Shown piece by piece: positions 1-8,142 of a stretch of DNA of 39,897 bases. The notes beneath the pieces were generated by a model, which was given only the letters and a program-made list of their open reading frames with translations, had not been told where the DNA came from and ran no database searches. Position numbers and translations under genes: made by a program. The stretch is from positions 1 to 39,897 of the forward strand of contig JAFZLB010000115.1 of assembly GCA_017551665.1 (NCBI GenBank), written 5' to 3'. Each line of letters opens with the position of its first letter. Within the stretch, counting starts at the first letter, position 1. The stretch is from Lachnospiraceae bacterium (GTDB lineage Bacteria; Bacillota; Clostridia; Lachnospirales; Lachnospiraceae).

Positions 1-468
1 ATTTAGGTATGGCGTCATGTATTTGACAAATGTTCCACCAGCGTCCGTTTTACATCCTTGACGAATTTCACTTTCAGACAGGTTAAGATTAGACAGGCCC
101 TTTAATGCCATTCGAACACTCGCCGCGCCACAGCTATAGTAAAGTTCTTGACCATAATAGTAAAACGTATAACTTGTATTATGGGTATATATCCACGAAG
201 CAGTAGAAGCCTTTATGGAAGAGCTTTCAAATTGTGGTAGGCGTTCCTTTTCGTTTTCTTTTAGCCAAACCTGTAGCTCTTCCTGACTAATTTCAGCTGC
301 ACCTCGTGGTACATGGGTCGGATCCTTTACATTTCGTTGGATATTGTTCCCGCCAGCGCTATCATCGATTGGTGGAATAGGACCTGATGCAAAACATGTA
401 ACAGATGAGAACAGCAGCATCGCGATCAGCATCGCGATCATTGAAAATCTTCGATGGTTCTTTTTCAC
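1..468 (-). CDS. Secreted C39-like cysteine peptidase, partial (C-terminus outside window)
   Basis: The minus-strand frame is open from a GTG at 468 to the window edge (156 codons). A strong ribosome binding site, GGAGGAG, lies at 474-480, which fixes the start. The N-terminus is a classic signal peptide: KKNHRR, then a hydrophobic stretch to about residue 24 and a likely cleavage after CFA (residues 25-27). After a Pro/Gly/Asn-rich linker comes a segment with the motif YYSCGAASVRMAL around Cys113. This resembles the nucleophile region of C39 and C39-like papain-fold peptidases (CGxxxxxM). The catalytic His would lie beyond the window, so activity cannot be judged. C39 domains process bacteriocin leaders in ABC exporters, but the C39-like secreted proteins of Firmicutes are mostly uncharacterised. 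The call rests on the Cys motif and the signal peptide. Confidence 0.65.
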   Translation of the reverse strand, partial: MKKNHRRFSMIAMLIAMLLFSSVTCFASGPIPPIDDSAGGNNIQRNVKDPTHVPRGAAEISQEELQVWLKENEKERLPQFESSSIKASTASWIYTHNTSYTFYYYGQELYYSCGAASVRMALKGLSNLNLSESEIRQGCKTDAGGTFVKYMTPYLN

Positions 469-584
469 GGCAACTCCTCCTTTTTTGCGTTGCATTTTTT
501 TGCTACACATTATTAATGCAGGAACTTGCCGTTTTGTAACGAGATTTATAAAAGTTTTAGAGATTTTGTTTTCTGAAAGAAATG

Positions 585-613
585 TCCCCACTATATGTCC
601 GGAATGGTGGGGA
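585..613 (-). terminator. Possible weak terminator after the sigma/anti-sigma operon
   Basis: A 7-bp inverted repeat, TCCCCAC (585-591) and GTGGGGA (607-613), has a 15-base loop. It lies just downstream of the anti-sigma stop at 639 on the minus strand. The following minus-strand bases, CATTTCTTTC, are only partly T-rich, so this is a weak candidate. Confidence 0.35.
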
Positions 614-638
614 TATATTTACCACAGCCAGAGCATAA

Positions 639-1583
639 CTATCGTTTCTCTATCCCATTTGCGATTGCCATTGCTTCTTCTTCGCTCATCCGGCCGCCGA
701 TAAAGACGGGGATGCCGTCCAGCACAAAGGCAAATGTACCTTCGTTTTTGTCATTAAAGGCCATGAACGCTTCTTCCTCGCGGAATTCCAATGTTTTTAT
801 TTCCATATTCTCCGTATTGATTCCGACCTCAGTTCCAGGCAAAGTGAAACTGATATACAATATGTTCCCCTCATCATCCTCATAAGAATACACGATATCA
901 TGATTCGATTCCACGGTGTCAGTATGTGCGTACCGCTCCGGAATAAACGCCGGGTAATAGGATCTCAAATCCTCCATTGTGATGTCCTGCCCGGAGGACG
1001 TTTGCACTTTGCTATATCCGGTAAATGTTTCAATAAACCAGTTCACAACCTGTTTTCTGAAATCCGCGTTGACTGTTATCGCGGTTGTGAATCCGACTGC
1101 CAATATAATCATCGCCGCCGCAATTCCTTTTTCCAGTAAGCGGGTGTTTTTCTTTGTCCTACGAGGGAATGCGAACATCTTTTGCGTGATCGCCGCTTTT
1201 TCCGTCCGCTCCATATCCTGATCCTGCGCCATCTCGCTGGCTCTTTGAAAAGAACGCTCACTGATCCTTTCCCCTTCCGCAAGCTTGTGTGCGGAGGACA
1301 GAATCGATTTGTAGTATTGAAGCCGTCCTGCGGGAAAGCTTGTTCCGAAAATCGCCTGCATGGCATCATCGGACATCTGATAGCAATACCGTCCGTAAAA
1401 CAGTTCTTTCCCGGTGTCAGAAAGCGCAATGATTTGCTGTGACAATACACGGATACCGTCATCCGACAGTTCCCGCTCCGGTAACGTTTCCTGTGTCCTG
1501 TTCTCCATGACGGAAAACAACTGCTCAAAGTATGCGCTCAGTCCTTCTTTGTGATTTTCGTTTAGCGAAATGTCCTTGTTCAT
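639..1583 (-). CDS. Membrane-anchored anti-sigma factor-like protein, DUF4367-type C-terminal domain
   Basis: A 314-residue protein. Residues 1-150 are cytoplasmic and charged. One transmembrane helix spans about 153-172 (GIAAAMIILAVGFTTAITV). The extracytoplasmic domain, about 190-310, carries SYYPAFIPERYAHT, SYEDDEGN and a GIPVFIGG-like segment typical of DUF4367 domains found at the C-termini of anti-sigma-like proteins. It starts 21 bases after the stop of the ECF sigma factor gene and is surely co-transcribed with it. By analogy with such pairs it would hold the sigma factor at the membrane until an envelope signal is sensed; this is inference. No HExxH zinc anti-sigma motif is visible in the N-terminal part, so the binding mode is unclear. 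Confidence 0.7.
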   Translation of the reverse strand: MNKDISLNENHKEGLSAYFEQLFSVMENRTQETLPERELSDDGIRVLSQQIIALSDTGKELFYGRYCYQMSDDAMQAIFGTSFPAGRLQYYKSILSSAHKLAEGERISERSFQRASEMAQDQDMERTEKAAITQKMFAFPRRTKKNTRLLEKGIAAAMIILAVGFTTAITVNADFRKQVVNWFIETFTGYSKVQTSSGQDITMEDLRSYYPAFIPERYAHTDTVESNHDIVYSYEDDEGNILYISFTLPGTEVGINTENMEIKTLEFREEEAFMAFNDKNEGTFAFVLDGIPVFIGGRMSEEEAMAIANGIEKR

Positions 1584-1604
1584 TTTCCTGTCTCTTCGTA
1601 TGGT

Positions 1605-2147
1605 TTATCTGATGATCTCATCCATGTGCTTTCGCAGCTTTTCTATGATGCGGAAGCCGCGCATTCTGGCGCTGTCCTCCGTACATTGCAGGATACCGCC
1701 AATATCTTTGTAACTCCGTCTTTCCTCATAACGGAGGAACAGCAGCCGCTGCTCCTCCTCCGAAAGAAGGGACAATAATGTTTGCAGTTCCGTCGCTTTC
1801 AGGGTTTTGAAGTACCTGTCTTCTGTGCTTTCGCCCGCTTCATCGGCATATTGCTCCGGTTCTTCCGAAAAAACCAGCCTTTTATCCCGTCGCAGCTTTT
1901 CCCTCGCACAGTTCTTCACAATAGTAATGCAATAAGCTCGCGTTTTGTTGCGCGGTAATTTCGAAATTTTATCTAAATTATCGACAATTTTCAGCAATGC
2001 CTCTGAAACGGCATCCTCCGCGTCCTCTTTCGACGCGAGCATGCCTCTTGCCACGCGAAAAAAGAAAGACTTCTCTTCCCTGAAAATTTTTTCTATTGTC
2101 TCCCTTTGCTCATCATCCAGCAGGGAGGAGAGCATCAGCAAAAGCAT
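1605..2147 (-). CDS. ECF-type RNA polymerase sigma factor
   Basis: A 180-residue sigma-70 family protein from ATG 2147, preceded by GAGG at a usable spacing; an in-frame ATG at 2135 is the alternative. The frame stays open upstream, but that part has no family similarity. Region 2 lies at roughly residues 15-85 (RVARGMLASKEDAEDAVSEA, then TRAYCITIVKNCAREKLRR). Region 4 lies at about 120-175, with SEEEQRLLFLRYEERRSYKDI and a helix-turn-helix ending in RIIEKLRKHM. Its length and the absence of regions 1.1 and 3 fit the ECF class. It is the first gene of a two-gene unit with the membrane anti-sigma gene and is divergent from murG. Autoregulation is usual for this class but I could not identify an ECF promoter by eye. 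Confidence 0.85.
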   Translation of the reverse strand: MLLLMLSSLLDDEQRETIEKIFREEKSFFFRVARGMLASKEDAEDAVSEALLKIVDNLDKISKLPRNKTRAYCITIVKNCAREKLRRDKRLVFSEEPEQYADEAGESTEDRYFKTLKATELQTLLSLLSEEEQRLLFLRYEERRSYKDIGGILQCTEDSARMRGFRIIEKLRKHMDEIIR

Positions 2148-2205
2148 CGTCCCGATACCTCTTTTCCCTTGCGTTTGCAGTCTTGTGCACGAACGTACTC
2201 CTATC

Positions 2206-2235
2206 TTACCACTGTATCCATTTTTATGGTATACT
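2206..2235 (+). promoter_or_regulatory. Possible sigma-A promoter of murG
   Basis: TTACCA (2206-2211) and TATACT (2230-2235) are separated by 18 bases. The site lies about 40 bases before the murG start, in the intergenic region shared with the divergent sigma factor gene. The -10 is good and the -35 matches 4 of 6. Confidence 0.45.
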
Positions 2236-2271
2236 AAGGACAGTTTTGTGATCGACAAAAGGAGCATTGTT

Positions 2272-3339
2272 TTGGGAAAGAAAATCATTCTGACCGGCGG
2301 CGGCACGGCGGGGCATGTAACGCCCAATCTCGCGCTGCTGCCGGGCTTGAAAAAAGAAGGTTATGACATCGCTTACATCGGCACGGTGGACGGGATTGAG
2401 AAAAAGCTGCTCGCGGACTTTGACGTGCGCTACTACGGCATCGCCGCGGGGAAGCTGAGGCGCTACTTTGACCCGAAGAACTTCTCCGACCCCTTCCGCG
2501 TGCTGAAGGGCTACCGGCAGGCGAAGAAGATTTTGAAGCAGGAACGGCCGGATGTCATTTTCTCCAAGGGGGGATTTGTGAGCGTGCCCGTCATTCACGC
2601 GGCGTCGAAGTATAAGATTCCCTGCATCCTGCACGAATCCGACTTGACGCCGGGGCTTGCGAACAAGCTCTGCGTGAAAAAGGCGAAGAAAATCTGCTGC
2701 AATTTCCCGGAAACGCTGGAGTATCTGCCGAAGGACAAGACCGTGCTGACGGGTTCTCCCATCAGAGAAGAGCTCCGGATGGGCAATGCCGAGGCGGGAA
2801 AGAAGTTCTGCGGATTCACGGATGACAAGCCCGTGGTGATGGTCTTAGGCGGTTCGCTCGGAGCCAGCTCCATCAACGATGCCGTCCGGGGCATCTTAAA
2901 CCAGCTGCTGCAGGAATTCAACGTCATCCATATCTGCGGCGATGACAAAATGGACAATCTGAAGCTCACGGTTTCCGGCTATGCGCAGTTTGAGTATGTG
3001 AAAAACGAACTGAAAGACCTCTTTGCCCTGGCGGATGTGGTCGTTTCCCGCGCGGGCGCAAACGCCATCTGCGAGCTGCTGGCCTTGAAAATCCCGAACG
3101 TGCTCATTCCGCTCTCCGCGAAGAATTCCCGCGGGGACCAGATTTTGAACGCCCGCTCCTTCCGCGCCCAGGGCTTTTCCGTGACAATCGAGGACGAAGA
3201 CCTGGACGAGGATGTGCTTCTGGAAGAAATCCACGAGGTGTACAAAAACAAAGACCGCTATATCTCGCAGATGGAGAAAAGCGGTCAGCCGGACGCGGTC
3301 GCTTCGATTCTCAAACTGATCTCAGAGACGATCGGGTGA
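2272..3339 (+). CDS. murG: UDP-GlcNAc:undecaprenyl-PP-MurNAc-pentapeptide GlcNAc transferase MurG
   Basis: MurG adds GlcNAc to lipid I to make lipid II on the inner face of the membrane, the last cytoplasmic step of peptidoglycan synthesis. The protein (355 residues, normal length) opens with the nucleotide-sugar fold signature TGGGTAGHVTPN. It also has FSKGGFVSVPV, HESDLTPGLAN and a C-terminal donor-site region with GGSLGA and SRAGANAICEL. I take TTG 2272 as the start because AAAAGGAGC (2257-2265) sits 6-7 bases before it; an in-frame GTG at 2248 would lack a site. It belongs to the MurG subtype found in Clostridia (segment KLRRYFDPKNFSDPF). It is alone here, not in a dcw cluster, and is transcribed towards oriC. 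Its 3' end overlaps the convergent hydrolase gene by 18 bp. Confidence 0.93.
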   Translation: MGKKIILTGGGTAGHVTPNLALLPGLKKEGYDIAYIGTVDGIEKKLLADFDVRYYGIAAGKLRRYFDPKNFSDPFRVLKGYRQAKKILKQERPDVIFSKGGFVSVPVIHAASKYKIPCILHESDLTPGLANKLCVKKAKKICCNFPETLEYLPKDKTVLTGSPIREELRMGNAEAGKKFCGFTDDKPVVMVLGGSLGASSINDAVRGILNQLLQEFNVIHICGDDKMDNLKLTVSGYAQFEYVKNELKDLFALADVVVSRAGANAICELLALKIPNVLIPLSAKNSRGDQILNARSFRAQGFSVTIEDEDLDEDVLLEEIHEVYKNKDRYISQMEKSGQPDAVASILKLISETIG

Positions 3340-4236
3340 GTGTTTTTCCAAAAAGGCATCGATGCTGTCCCGGTACCGCACGGGACTGACGGACATGCTC
3401 TCCAGATGTCCCGCGCCGGGATGGATGAAGAGCTCTCTCGTACACTGTGCCCTGGCGTACAGCTGTCTGCTCATTTCCACCGGCACCTTTTGATCCGCGT
3501 CCCCGTGCACAAACATCACCGGCGTCTGGGCTTTGGCCACCGCCGCCGTCACATCCGCGTCCTTGATGTCATAGCCCGCGCGCAGCTTTGTGATATAGCG
3601 CAGCGCAAACAAGCGAAGCTTTGCGGGTACACGGGAACCGTCGCTGTATTTCAACAGACGCTGCAAATACGCGGAAAGCGTGGTATACGAAGAATCCGCC
3701 ACCACCGCGTACACTTCCGAAGGGATATGCTCCGGTAAGGCCAAAAGAGCCGCGGCCGCGCCCGTCCCCAGTCCGTGAATCACAATTCTCGCTTCCGGAT
3801 CCCGCTTCAAAAGCCAGTGGGTCCAGGTCAGCACATCCAGACGGTCATCATAACCGTAGCCGCGGTATTTGCCGCCGGATAAGCCCTGCCCGCGCAGCGA
3901 GGGCATCAGCACATCCATGCCTTTTTCGAGATAATGCGCGGCATAGGGCATGCACTGTGCGGGGGAAGCGCCGTCGTCATGCAGCAACAAACAGCAATGA
4001 CGCCCCCTCTCTTTTGGATCCTCCGCGGAACGAAAGGCCGCGTGCAGTCGGGTGCCGTCGATGGCGTCAATATAAATTTCCCTTTGCCGCGGATCCGTGC
4101 GCGCCCGCTCCTTCTGCGCGGCGGCGTCCTTCGGCGCTGCGGCAATCAGGCTGTCATAGGCTTTCGAGCCGACGAAAAAGGAACCGCCCAACAGCGTTCC
4201 CGTCAGCGCAAGGAATCTTCTTCTGCTCTTTCCCAT
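3322..4236 (-). CDS. Alpha/beta hydrolase-fold protein lacking the nucleophile serine, N-terminally anchored
   Basis: A 304-residue protein with a basic N-terminus (GKSRRR) and a hydrophobic segment at 8-25, so probably exported or membrane-tethered. The hydrolase fold is clear: LLHDDG after strand 3, SLRGQG, a nucleophile elbow at 154-159, HGDADQKVP with Asp248, and GAGHLES with His277. The elbow, however, reads HGLGTG where the family has H-G-x-S-x-G. The nucleophile position, residue 157, is Gly (codon GGG read directly from the minus strand). The rest resembles the Firmicutes YqkD-like extracellular hydrolases. The protein therefore probably lacks classical esterase or peptidase chemistry; binding or a scaffold role is possible. 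It is the last gene of the minus-strand string behind gyrA, 25 bases after the subtilase stop. Confidence 0.75.
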   Translation of the reverse strand: MGKSRRRFLALTGTLLGGSFFVGSKAYDSLIAAAPKDAAAQKERARTDPRQREIYIDAIDGTRLHAAFRSAEDPKERGRHCCLLLHDDGASPAQCMPYAAHYLEKGMDVLMPSLRGQGLSGGKYRGYGYDDRLDVLTWTHWLLKRDPEARIVIHGLGTGAAAALLALPEHIPSEVYAVVADSSYTTLSAYLQRLLKYSDGSRVPAKLRLFALRYITKLRAGYDIKDADVTAAVAKAQTPVMFVHGDADQKVPVEMSRQLYARAQCTRELFIHPGAGHLESMSVSPVRYRDSIDAFLEKHSPDRL

Positions 4237-4261
4237 TTCTTCTTAGCCTCCCAGAAAAAGC

Positions 4262-5845
4262 TTACGCGTCCTTTTTTTGCGGCTTCATCACGATGAGCCC
4301 CACGCCGCAGACAATAATCACCAGGCCGACCAGGATCAGCGGCATGTAATCGCCGATGCTCCCGCCGCCTTCCTCATCCGCGTCCAAGGGACCCGGAGCT
4401 GCCGGTGTTACAGGCACCGTCGACGCACCGTCGGCGCTGTCTTCCGCGGAAAGGCCTTCTCCGGAAGAAGGTTGTCCCTGTGCGTTCTCTTCTCCTGGCG
4501 TTTCCGTTTCTCCCGCGGGATCCTCCGTAACTTCCTCCGGAACGGTGCCGGTCAGCACCCGCGTCAAAAAGTCCGGGATGTCCTCGCCCGCGCCGATCAG
4601 CTGTTTTTCCAGAAGCTGCGCCACTTCCAAAAGTTCCGGTTCCTCTAACACCTCCGGTCTTCCCGAGGCATCCGCGTTGCGCACCGCAAGCGCGATGTCC
4701 TTATACAGAATCGGATTGACATCGGGATAAACCGTGGGGTCCGTTTCCAGCATGGCTTCGAGGTTAATGATGCCGTAGCCCAAGTAGGGATCCCTGGTCA
4801 GCTCCATCACCGCGGCAGCGGAATCATCCACCGGCACGGACTGATAGGCATTGTCCTCCGGGAAGGTGGCCGTGCGCACCATAAGCTGCAGAATCTGGTT
4901 GCCCGTGGCGTCCGGCCACTGCTGCATGGCCAGGGCCAAAAAACCGGCGGTGATTGTGGTAGCCGCGGAGCAGCCGCCGCCGTGGGCTTCAAAATCCCCC
5001 CATTCGTTGAACTCCATCCAGATGTGTTCGCCGGGGGCCGCGATATCCGTTCCGGCATCCTCCGTGCGGGAGGACACCTGCAACGCGCGGTCTTCCCCGA
5101 TGGACTGCACCGTGACCATGCCGTACCAGTAGCAGATCTCGTCATCGTTGTCCGCGCTTAAAATGTCCTCAAAGGGCAGGCGGTTTTCCTCTAAATCCGA
5201 ATAAGTCTCCGGCTCCGCGTACCAGTCGACGGAGGTGCGGTCGTTGGAATGCGCCACCAACACGGGAATGCCGCGGTCAATGGCATCTAAGATCACCGGA
5301 TACTGTCTGGCATATTCGCTCATCCCGCCCGCGGGAATGGAAATGATGTCCACTCCGTCGGCCAGGGCATATTCCACCGCGACTTCATAGACATCGCCGC
5401 CGGTTAGGGAATCATCCTCGCTCGTCACCGCGGCGTAGTGATAAATCGTGGCACCGGGCGCGACACCGATCGGCGCTCTTCCCGCGTCCGCGCCTTCGCC
5501 GTTCCCCTGCAGGAGCGCGATCATGTCCGTTGCGTGAAAGGCGATATTAAAATCCGTGCTGGTCGGGGGGACGTCGCCATAATACGTTGTTATGGCGCTG
5601 TTTCTCAGAATGATATTGGCATCGGACAGCCAGGGCACCTCCGTGTTGACGATGGTGTCCACATCGGCGATCCAGATGCCGGAGCCGTCGATCCCTCTCT
5701 CATGCGCTTCCTGCACGCCGAATTCCTCAAAATACCAGTAGCCTTCCGTGGCGTAGATTCTCGTGCTGTGCAAAGATACCAGCAGACATAAGATCAGGGC
5801 ACCCAGACGGCGCAGCTGTTTGTGTTTGCGTTTTGTTTTCTTCAT
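4262..5845 (-). CDS. Membrane-anchored subtilisin-like (S8) serine protease, mycosin-like layout
   Basis: A 527-residue protein with an N-terminal signal segment (basic KKTKRKHKQLRR, then LGALILCLLVSL, 13-26). The S8 domain spans about 35-370. The triad is readable: Asp63 in ADVDT, His104 in FHATDM (usual form HGTH) and Ser293 in GGGCSAATT (usual form GTSMA). The oxyanion Asn is Asn201 in AHSND. GVAPGA follows the His as in other subtilases. A Pro/Glu/Ser-rich linker (about 430-490) leads to a C-terminal transmembrane helix (503-522, PLILVGLVIIVCGVGLIV) and a short KPQKKDA tail. Signal peptide, protease, linker and terminal anchor recall mycosins of type VII secretion, but no ESX gene is in the window. 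The unusual His and Ser motifs suggest narrow specificity. It lies 13 bases after exoA. Confidence 0.8.
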   Translation of the reverse strand: MKKTKRKHKQLRRLGALILCLLVSLHSTRIYATEGYWYFEEFGVQEAHERGIDGSGIWIADVDTIVNTEVPWLSDANIILRNSAITTYYGDVPPTSTDFNIAFHATDMIALLQGNGEGADAGRAPIGVAPGATIYHYAAVTSEDDSLTGGDVYEVAVEYALADGVDIISIPAGGMSEYARQYPVILDAIDRGIPVLVAHSNDRTSVDWYAEPETYSDLEENRLPFEDILSADNDDEICYWYGMVTVQSIGEDRALQVSSRTEDAGTDIAAPGEHIWMEFNEWGDFEAHGGGCSAATTITAGFLALAMQQWPDATGNQILQLMVRTATFPEDNAYQSVPVDDSAAAVMELTRDPYLGYGIINLEAMLETDPTVYPDVNPILYKDIALAVRNADASGRPEVLEEPELLEVAQLLEKQLIGAGEDIPDFLTRVLTGTVPEEVTEDPAGETETPGEENAQGQPSSGEGLSAEDSADGASTVPVTPAAPGPLDADEEGGGSIGDYMPLILVGLVIIVCGVGLIVMKPQKKDA

Positions 5846-5858
5846 CGCTCTCTTCTCT

Positions 5859-6626
5859 TTACAGGTTCAGTAACAATCCGACGGGGCAGTGATCGGAACC
5901 CATCTGTTCCGGATAAACCATCGCGTCCGAAAGCGCAGGCACAAGCCCCTCCGATACTACAAAATAATCGATTCTCCAGCCGGCGTTCCTGGCCCTTGCG
6001 CCGCCGCGGTAGCTCCACCAGCTGTAAGCGCCTTCCTTGTCCGGATAAAAATGGCGGAAGGTATCCCGGTATCCCGCGTTCAGCCACCTGCCGAAGGCCT
6101 CGCGTTCCTCATCCGTAAAGCCCGGGTTATGGTGATTCGACTGCGGGTTTTTTAAGTCGATTTCCTTATGCGCCACATTGAGATCCCCGCAGACAATGAC
6201 CTCTTTTTCCTTCCGCAGGCCGTTCAGATATTCCAAAAAAGCACTCTCCCACTCCATCCGGTAGGACAGGCGCTTCAGTTCGTCCTGGGAATTGGGCGTA
6301 TACACGGTGACAAAATAAAACGAGGGATAGGAAAGCGTCAGCACCCGGCCCTCATGGTCATGTACGTCCACGCCGATGCCCCTTGTGACGTCCTGCGGGG
6401 CAAAGTCTTTTTTGTAAAACACGGCTGTCCCGGAATAGCCCTTTCTGTCGGCGTAATTCCAGACGCTCTCATAGCCTTCGGGATGCAGCTTGATCTGCCC
6501 TTCCTGCAGCTTGGTTTCCTGTACGCCCAAAAGATCCGGCGCTTCGGCCGAAAGGAAGGCTTCAAATTCTCCCTTGGAGACACAGGCCCGCAGCCCGTTT
6601 ACATTCCACGAGGTCAGTTTCCGCAA
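5859..6626 (-). CDS. exoA: Exodeoxyribonuclease III / AP endonuclease
   Basis: A 255-residue member of the exonuclease III (endonuclease/exonuclease/phosphatase fold) family. It cleaves DNA 5' to abasic sites in base excision repair and removes 3' blocking groups. All motifs are present: SWNVNGLRA at the N-terminus, QETKLQ with the metal-binding Glu, YTPNSQ, CGDLNVAHKEIDL, the damage-binding RIDYFVVS segment and the catalytic SDHCPV near the end. Length is typical. It sits 16 bases after the GGDEF gene and 13 bases before the subtilase gene on the same strand, so it probably shares their transcript. Confidence 0.95.
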   Translation of the reverse strand: MRKLTSWNVNGLRACVSKGEFEAFLSAEAPDLLGVQETKLQEGQIKLHPEGYESVWNYADRKGYSGTAVFYKKDFAPQDVTRGIGVDVHDHEGRVLTLSYPSFYFVTVYTPNSQDELKRLSYRMEWESAFLEYLNGLRKEKEVIVCGDLNVAHKEIDLKNPQSNHHNPGFTDEEREAFGRWLNAGYRDTFRHFYPDKEGAYSWWSYRGGARARNAGWRIDYFVVSEGLVPALSDAMVYPEQMGSDHCPVGLLLNL

Positions 6627-6642
6627 GGATGTCCCGCTCCTT

Positions 6643-8124
6643 TCAGATCTGGCGGATTTTCTGCAGATTTTCGTCCGTCTGCGCCAGCATTTCCTTCAAG
6701 GACAAATTCTCCCCGTAGCGGAAGGCGCAGATGGAAAACTGCAGGTGGATGATGTAGGGCTTGCTCTCGTCCTTCATCAGGCGCATGTTCTGCTGCGACA
6801 TTTCGTTCCGGAGCTCGTCCGCCTTGGCCGCGTCCTCCGTCACGAGCAGCACCGCAAATTCATTGCCCCGGATGCGCCCCAAAACGCTTTCTTCCCCGAA
6901 CACCTCCGAGAGCAGATCCGCCACGCGTCTGACGGCGGCATTGCCCTCTTCCCTGCCGAAGAATTCGTTGATGGACTTGATGGAATCCATGTCAATGTAA
7001 GCGACAATGGCGACGGTCCCTTCCCTAAAGGCACTTTGCAGGCGGTCGTAGGCCTGCGCGAAGAAGCCGCGGCGGTTCAAACGCTTCGTCAGATAGTCCT
7101 CGTCTCCGAGGCGTTCCAGCACGGACTGATCCTTGTCCATCGTCTGCTTGTTGGCCTTGATTTCATCCTGTGCGCGCAGAAGCTCCTGGTCTCCCGCGAT
7201 CAGCCGCACCGCCCCCGTGACCAGGGAAGCGAACTGCGTATTGACATAGGGGGCCGTCAGCTGCGTCGTCAGCTCCATAACCAGAAGCCCCACCTGCCGT
7301 TCGTTCAAAAAGAGGTTGTTTAGGATAAAGGCATGGGCGTCCGTATGACCGAAGAAGGGCTTTAAGACTTCCTTTGTCCGGACGTTCTTTGCTTCTTTTT
7401 GCTTCGTTCCCTTTCCCTTCCGGATCATGGAAATGAGGAGCATTTCCTGCGGAATCTCCCAGGGCTTTTGCTCCGTATGTTCCATGGCGTCCCGGAAGAG
7501 ATACAAGGCACCGTAACGGCTGCCGAAGGCTAAGGTCTGCCGAAGGATGGCGTCATAGGGGTTCTGGTCCTGATAATAGCTGTGATGCAAAAGCGCGTGG
7601 GTGGTACGGGAAAGCACGTCCATGGCGCTGCCCCTTCCGGAGGGTTTTTTGATCTCCGCTTCCTCCGCTTCTTCTTCCGCCGGGTGCGCTTCCGTTTTTT
7701 CCGCACCGATATTGGCAAGGGCAATCGCTTCCCTGACGGCGTTTTCGCCCCACTGCTCATACTTGCCGTTTTCCGGCTGCGTCACACAGGGGAATCCGCC
7801 CTCCGTTTCCTGCAGTACCATCACCTTCTTTCCGGAAAAGGCGGAAAGGAATTTTTCTTTTTTGCGCAGGCTGGCATGCTTGCAGATTTCCCGCGCGTCC
7901 ATCAGAATCACATCCGTATTCTCCGGGTCAATGTAATCAAAGACCGCCGTTTCCTGGTAAAAATCCGGATGTTCCGTTTCCTCTCTGCCCGTACTGACAA
8001 GGTATCTCCCGGGATACACAAACAGTACGCTATCCGTGCGCTCCGCTTCCTGCATCGCCCCCTGGAGGATGCGCTTGGTGCGGTCACTTGCGATTTCGGA
8101 AATCAAAAAAGCAATTTTCGTCAT
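6643..8124 (-). CDS. Degenerate GGDEF-domain protein with sugar-binding-like N-terminal domain
   Basis: A 493-residue cytoplasmic protein with no transmembrane helix. Residues 1-135 (KIAFLISEIASDRTKRILQG, VILMDAREI) resemble a partial LacI/periplasmic-binding-type domain. An acidic linker spans 145-165. Residues 170-320 look like a GAF-like sensor region. A short coiled coil at 312-340 leads into a GGDEF domain with DYLTKRLNRRGF and AYIDMDSIKSINEFFG. The signature at 419-423 reads RGNEF instead of GGDEF. The metal-ligand acid at the third position is Asn, so cyclase activity is doubtful; c-di-GMP or GTP binding, or loss of nucleotide chemistry, are alternatives. It starts 18 bases after gyrA and so lies in the gyrase transcript or right behind it. 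Confidence 0.8.
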   Translation of the reverse strand: MTKIAFLISEIASDRTKRILQGAMQEAERTDSVLFVYPGRYLVSTGREETEHPDFYQETAVFDYIDPENTDVILMDAREICKHASLRKKEKFLSAFSGKKVMVLQETEGGFPCVTQPENGKYEQWGENAVREAIALANIGAEKTEAHPAEEEAEEAEIKKPSGRGSAMDVLSRTTHALLHHSYYQDQNPYDAILRQTLAFGSRYGALYLFRDAMEHTEQKPWEIPQEMLLISMIRKGKGTKQKEAKNVRTKEVLKPFFGHTDAHAFILNNLFLNERQVGLLVMELTTQLTAPYVNTQFASLVTGAVRLIAGDQELLRAQDEIKANKQTMDKDQSVLERLGDEDYLTKRLNRRGFFAQAYDRLQSAFREGTVAIVAYIDMDSIKSINEFFGREEGNAAVRRVADLLSEVFGEESVLGRIRGNEFAVLLVTEDAAKADELRNEMSQQNMRLMKDESKPYIIHLQFSICAFRYGENLSLKEMLAQTDENLQKIRQI

Positions 8125-8142
8125 GTCGGTTTCCTCATCGTG

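Noticed and set aside
4262..5845. Type VII secretion locus around the mycosin-like protease
   Set aside because: No EccB/C/D/E or WXG100 gene is present in the neighbouring sequence; only the domain layout is similar.
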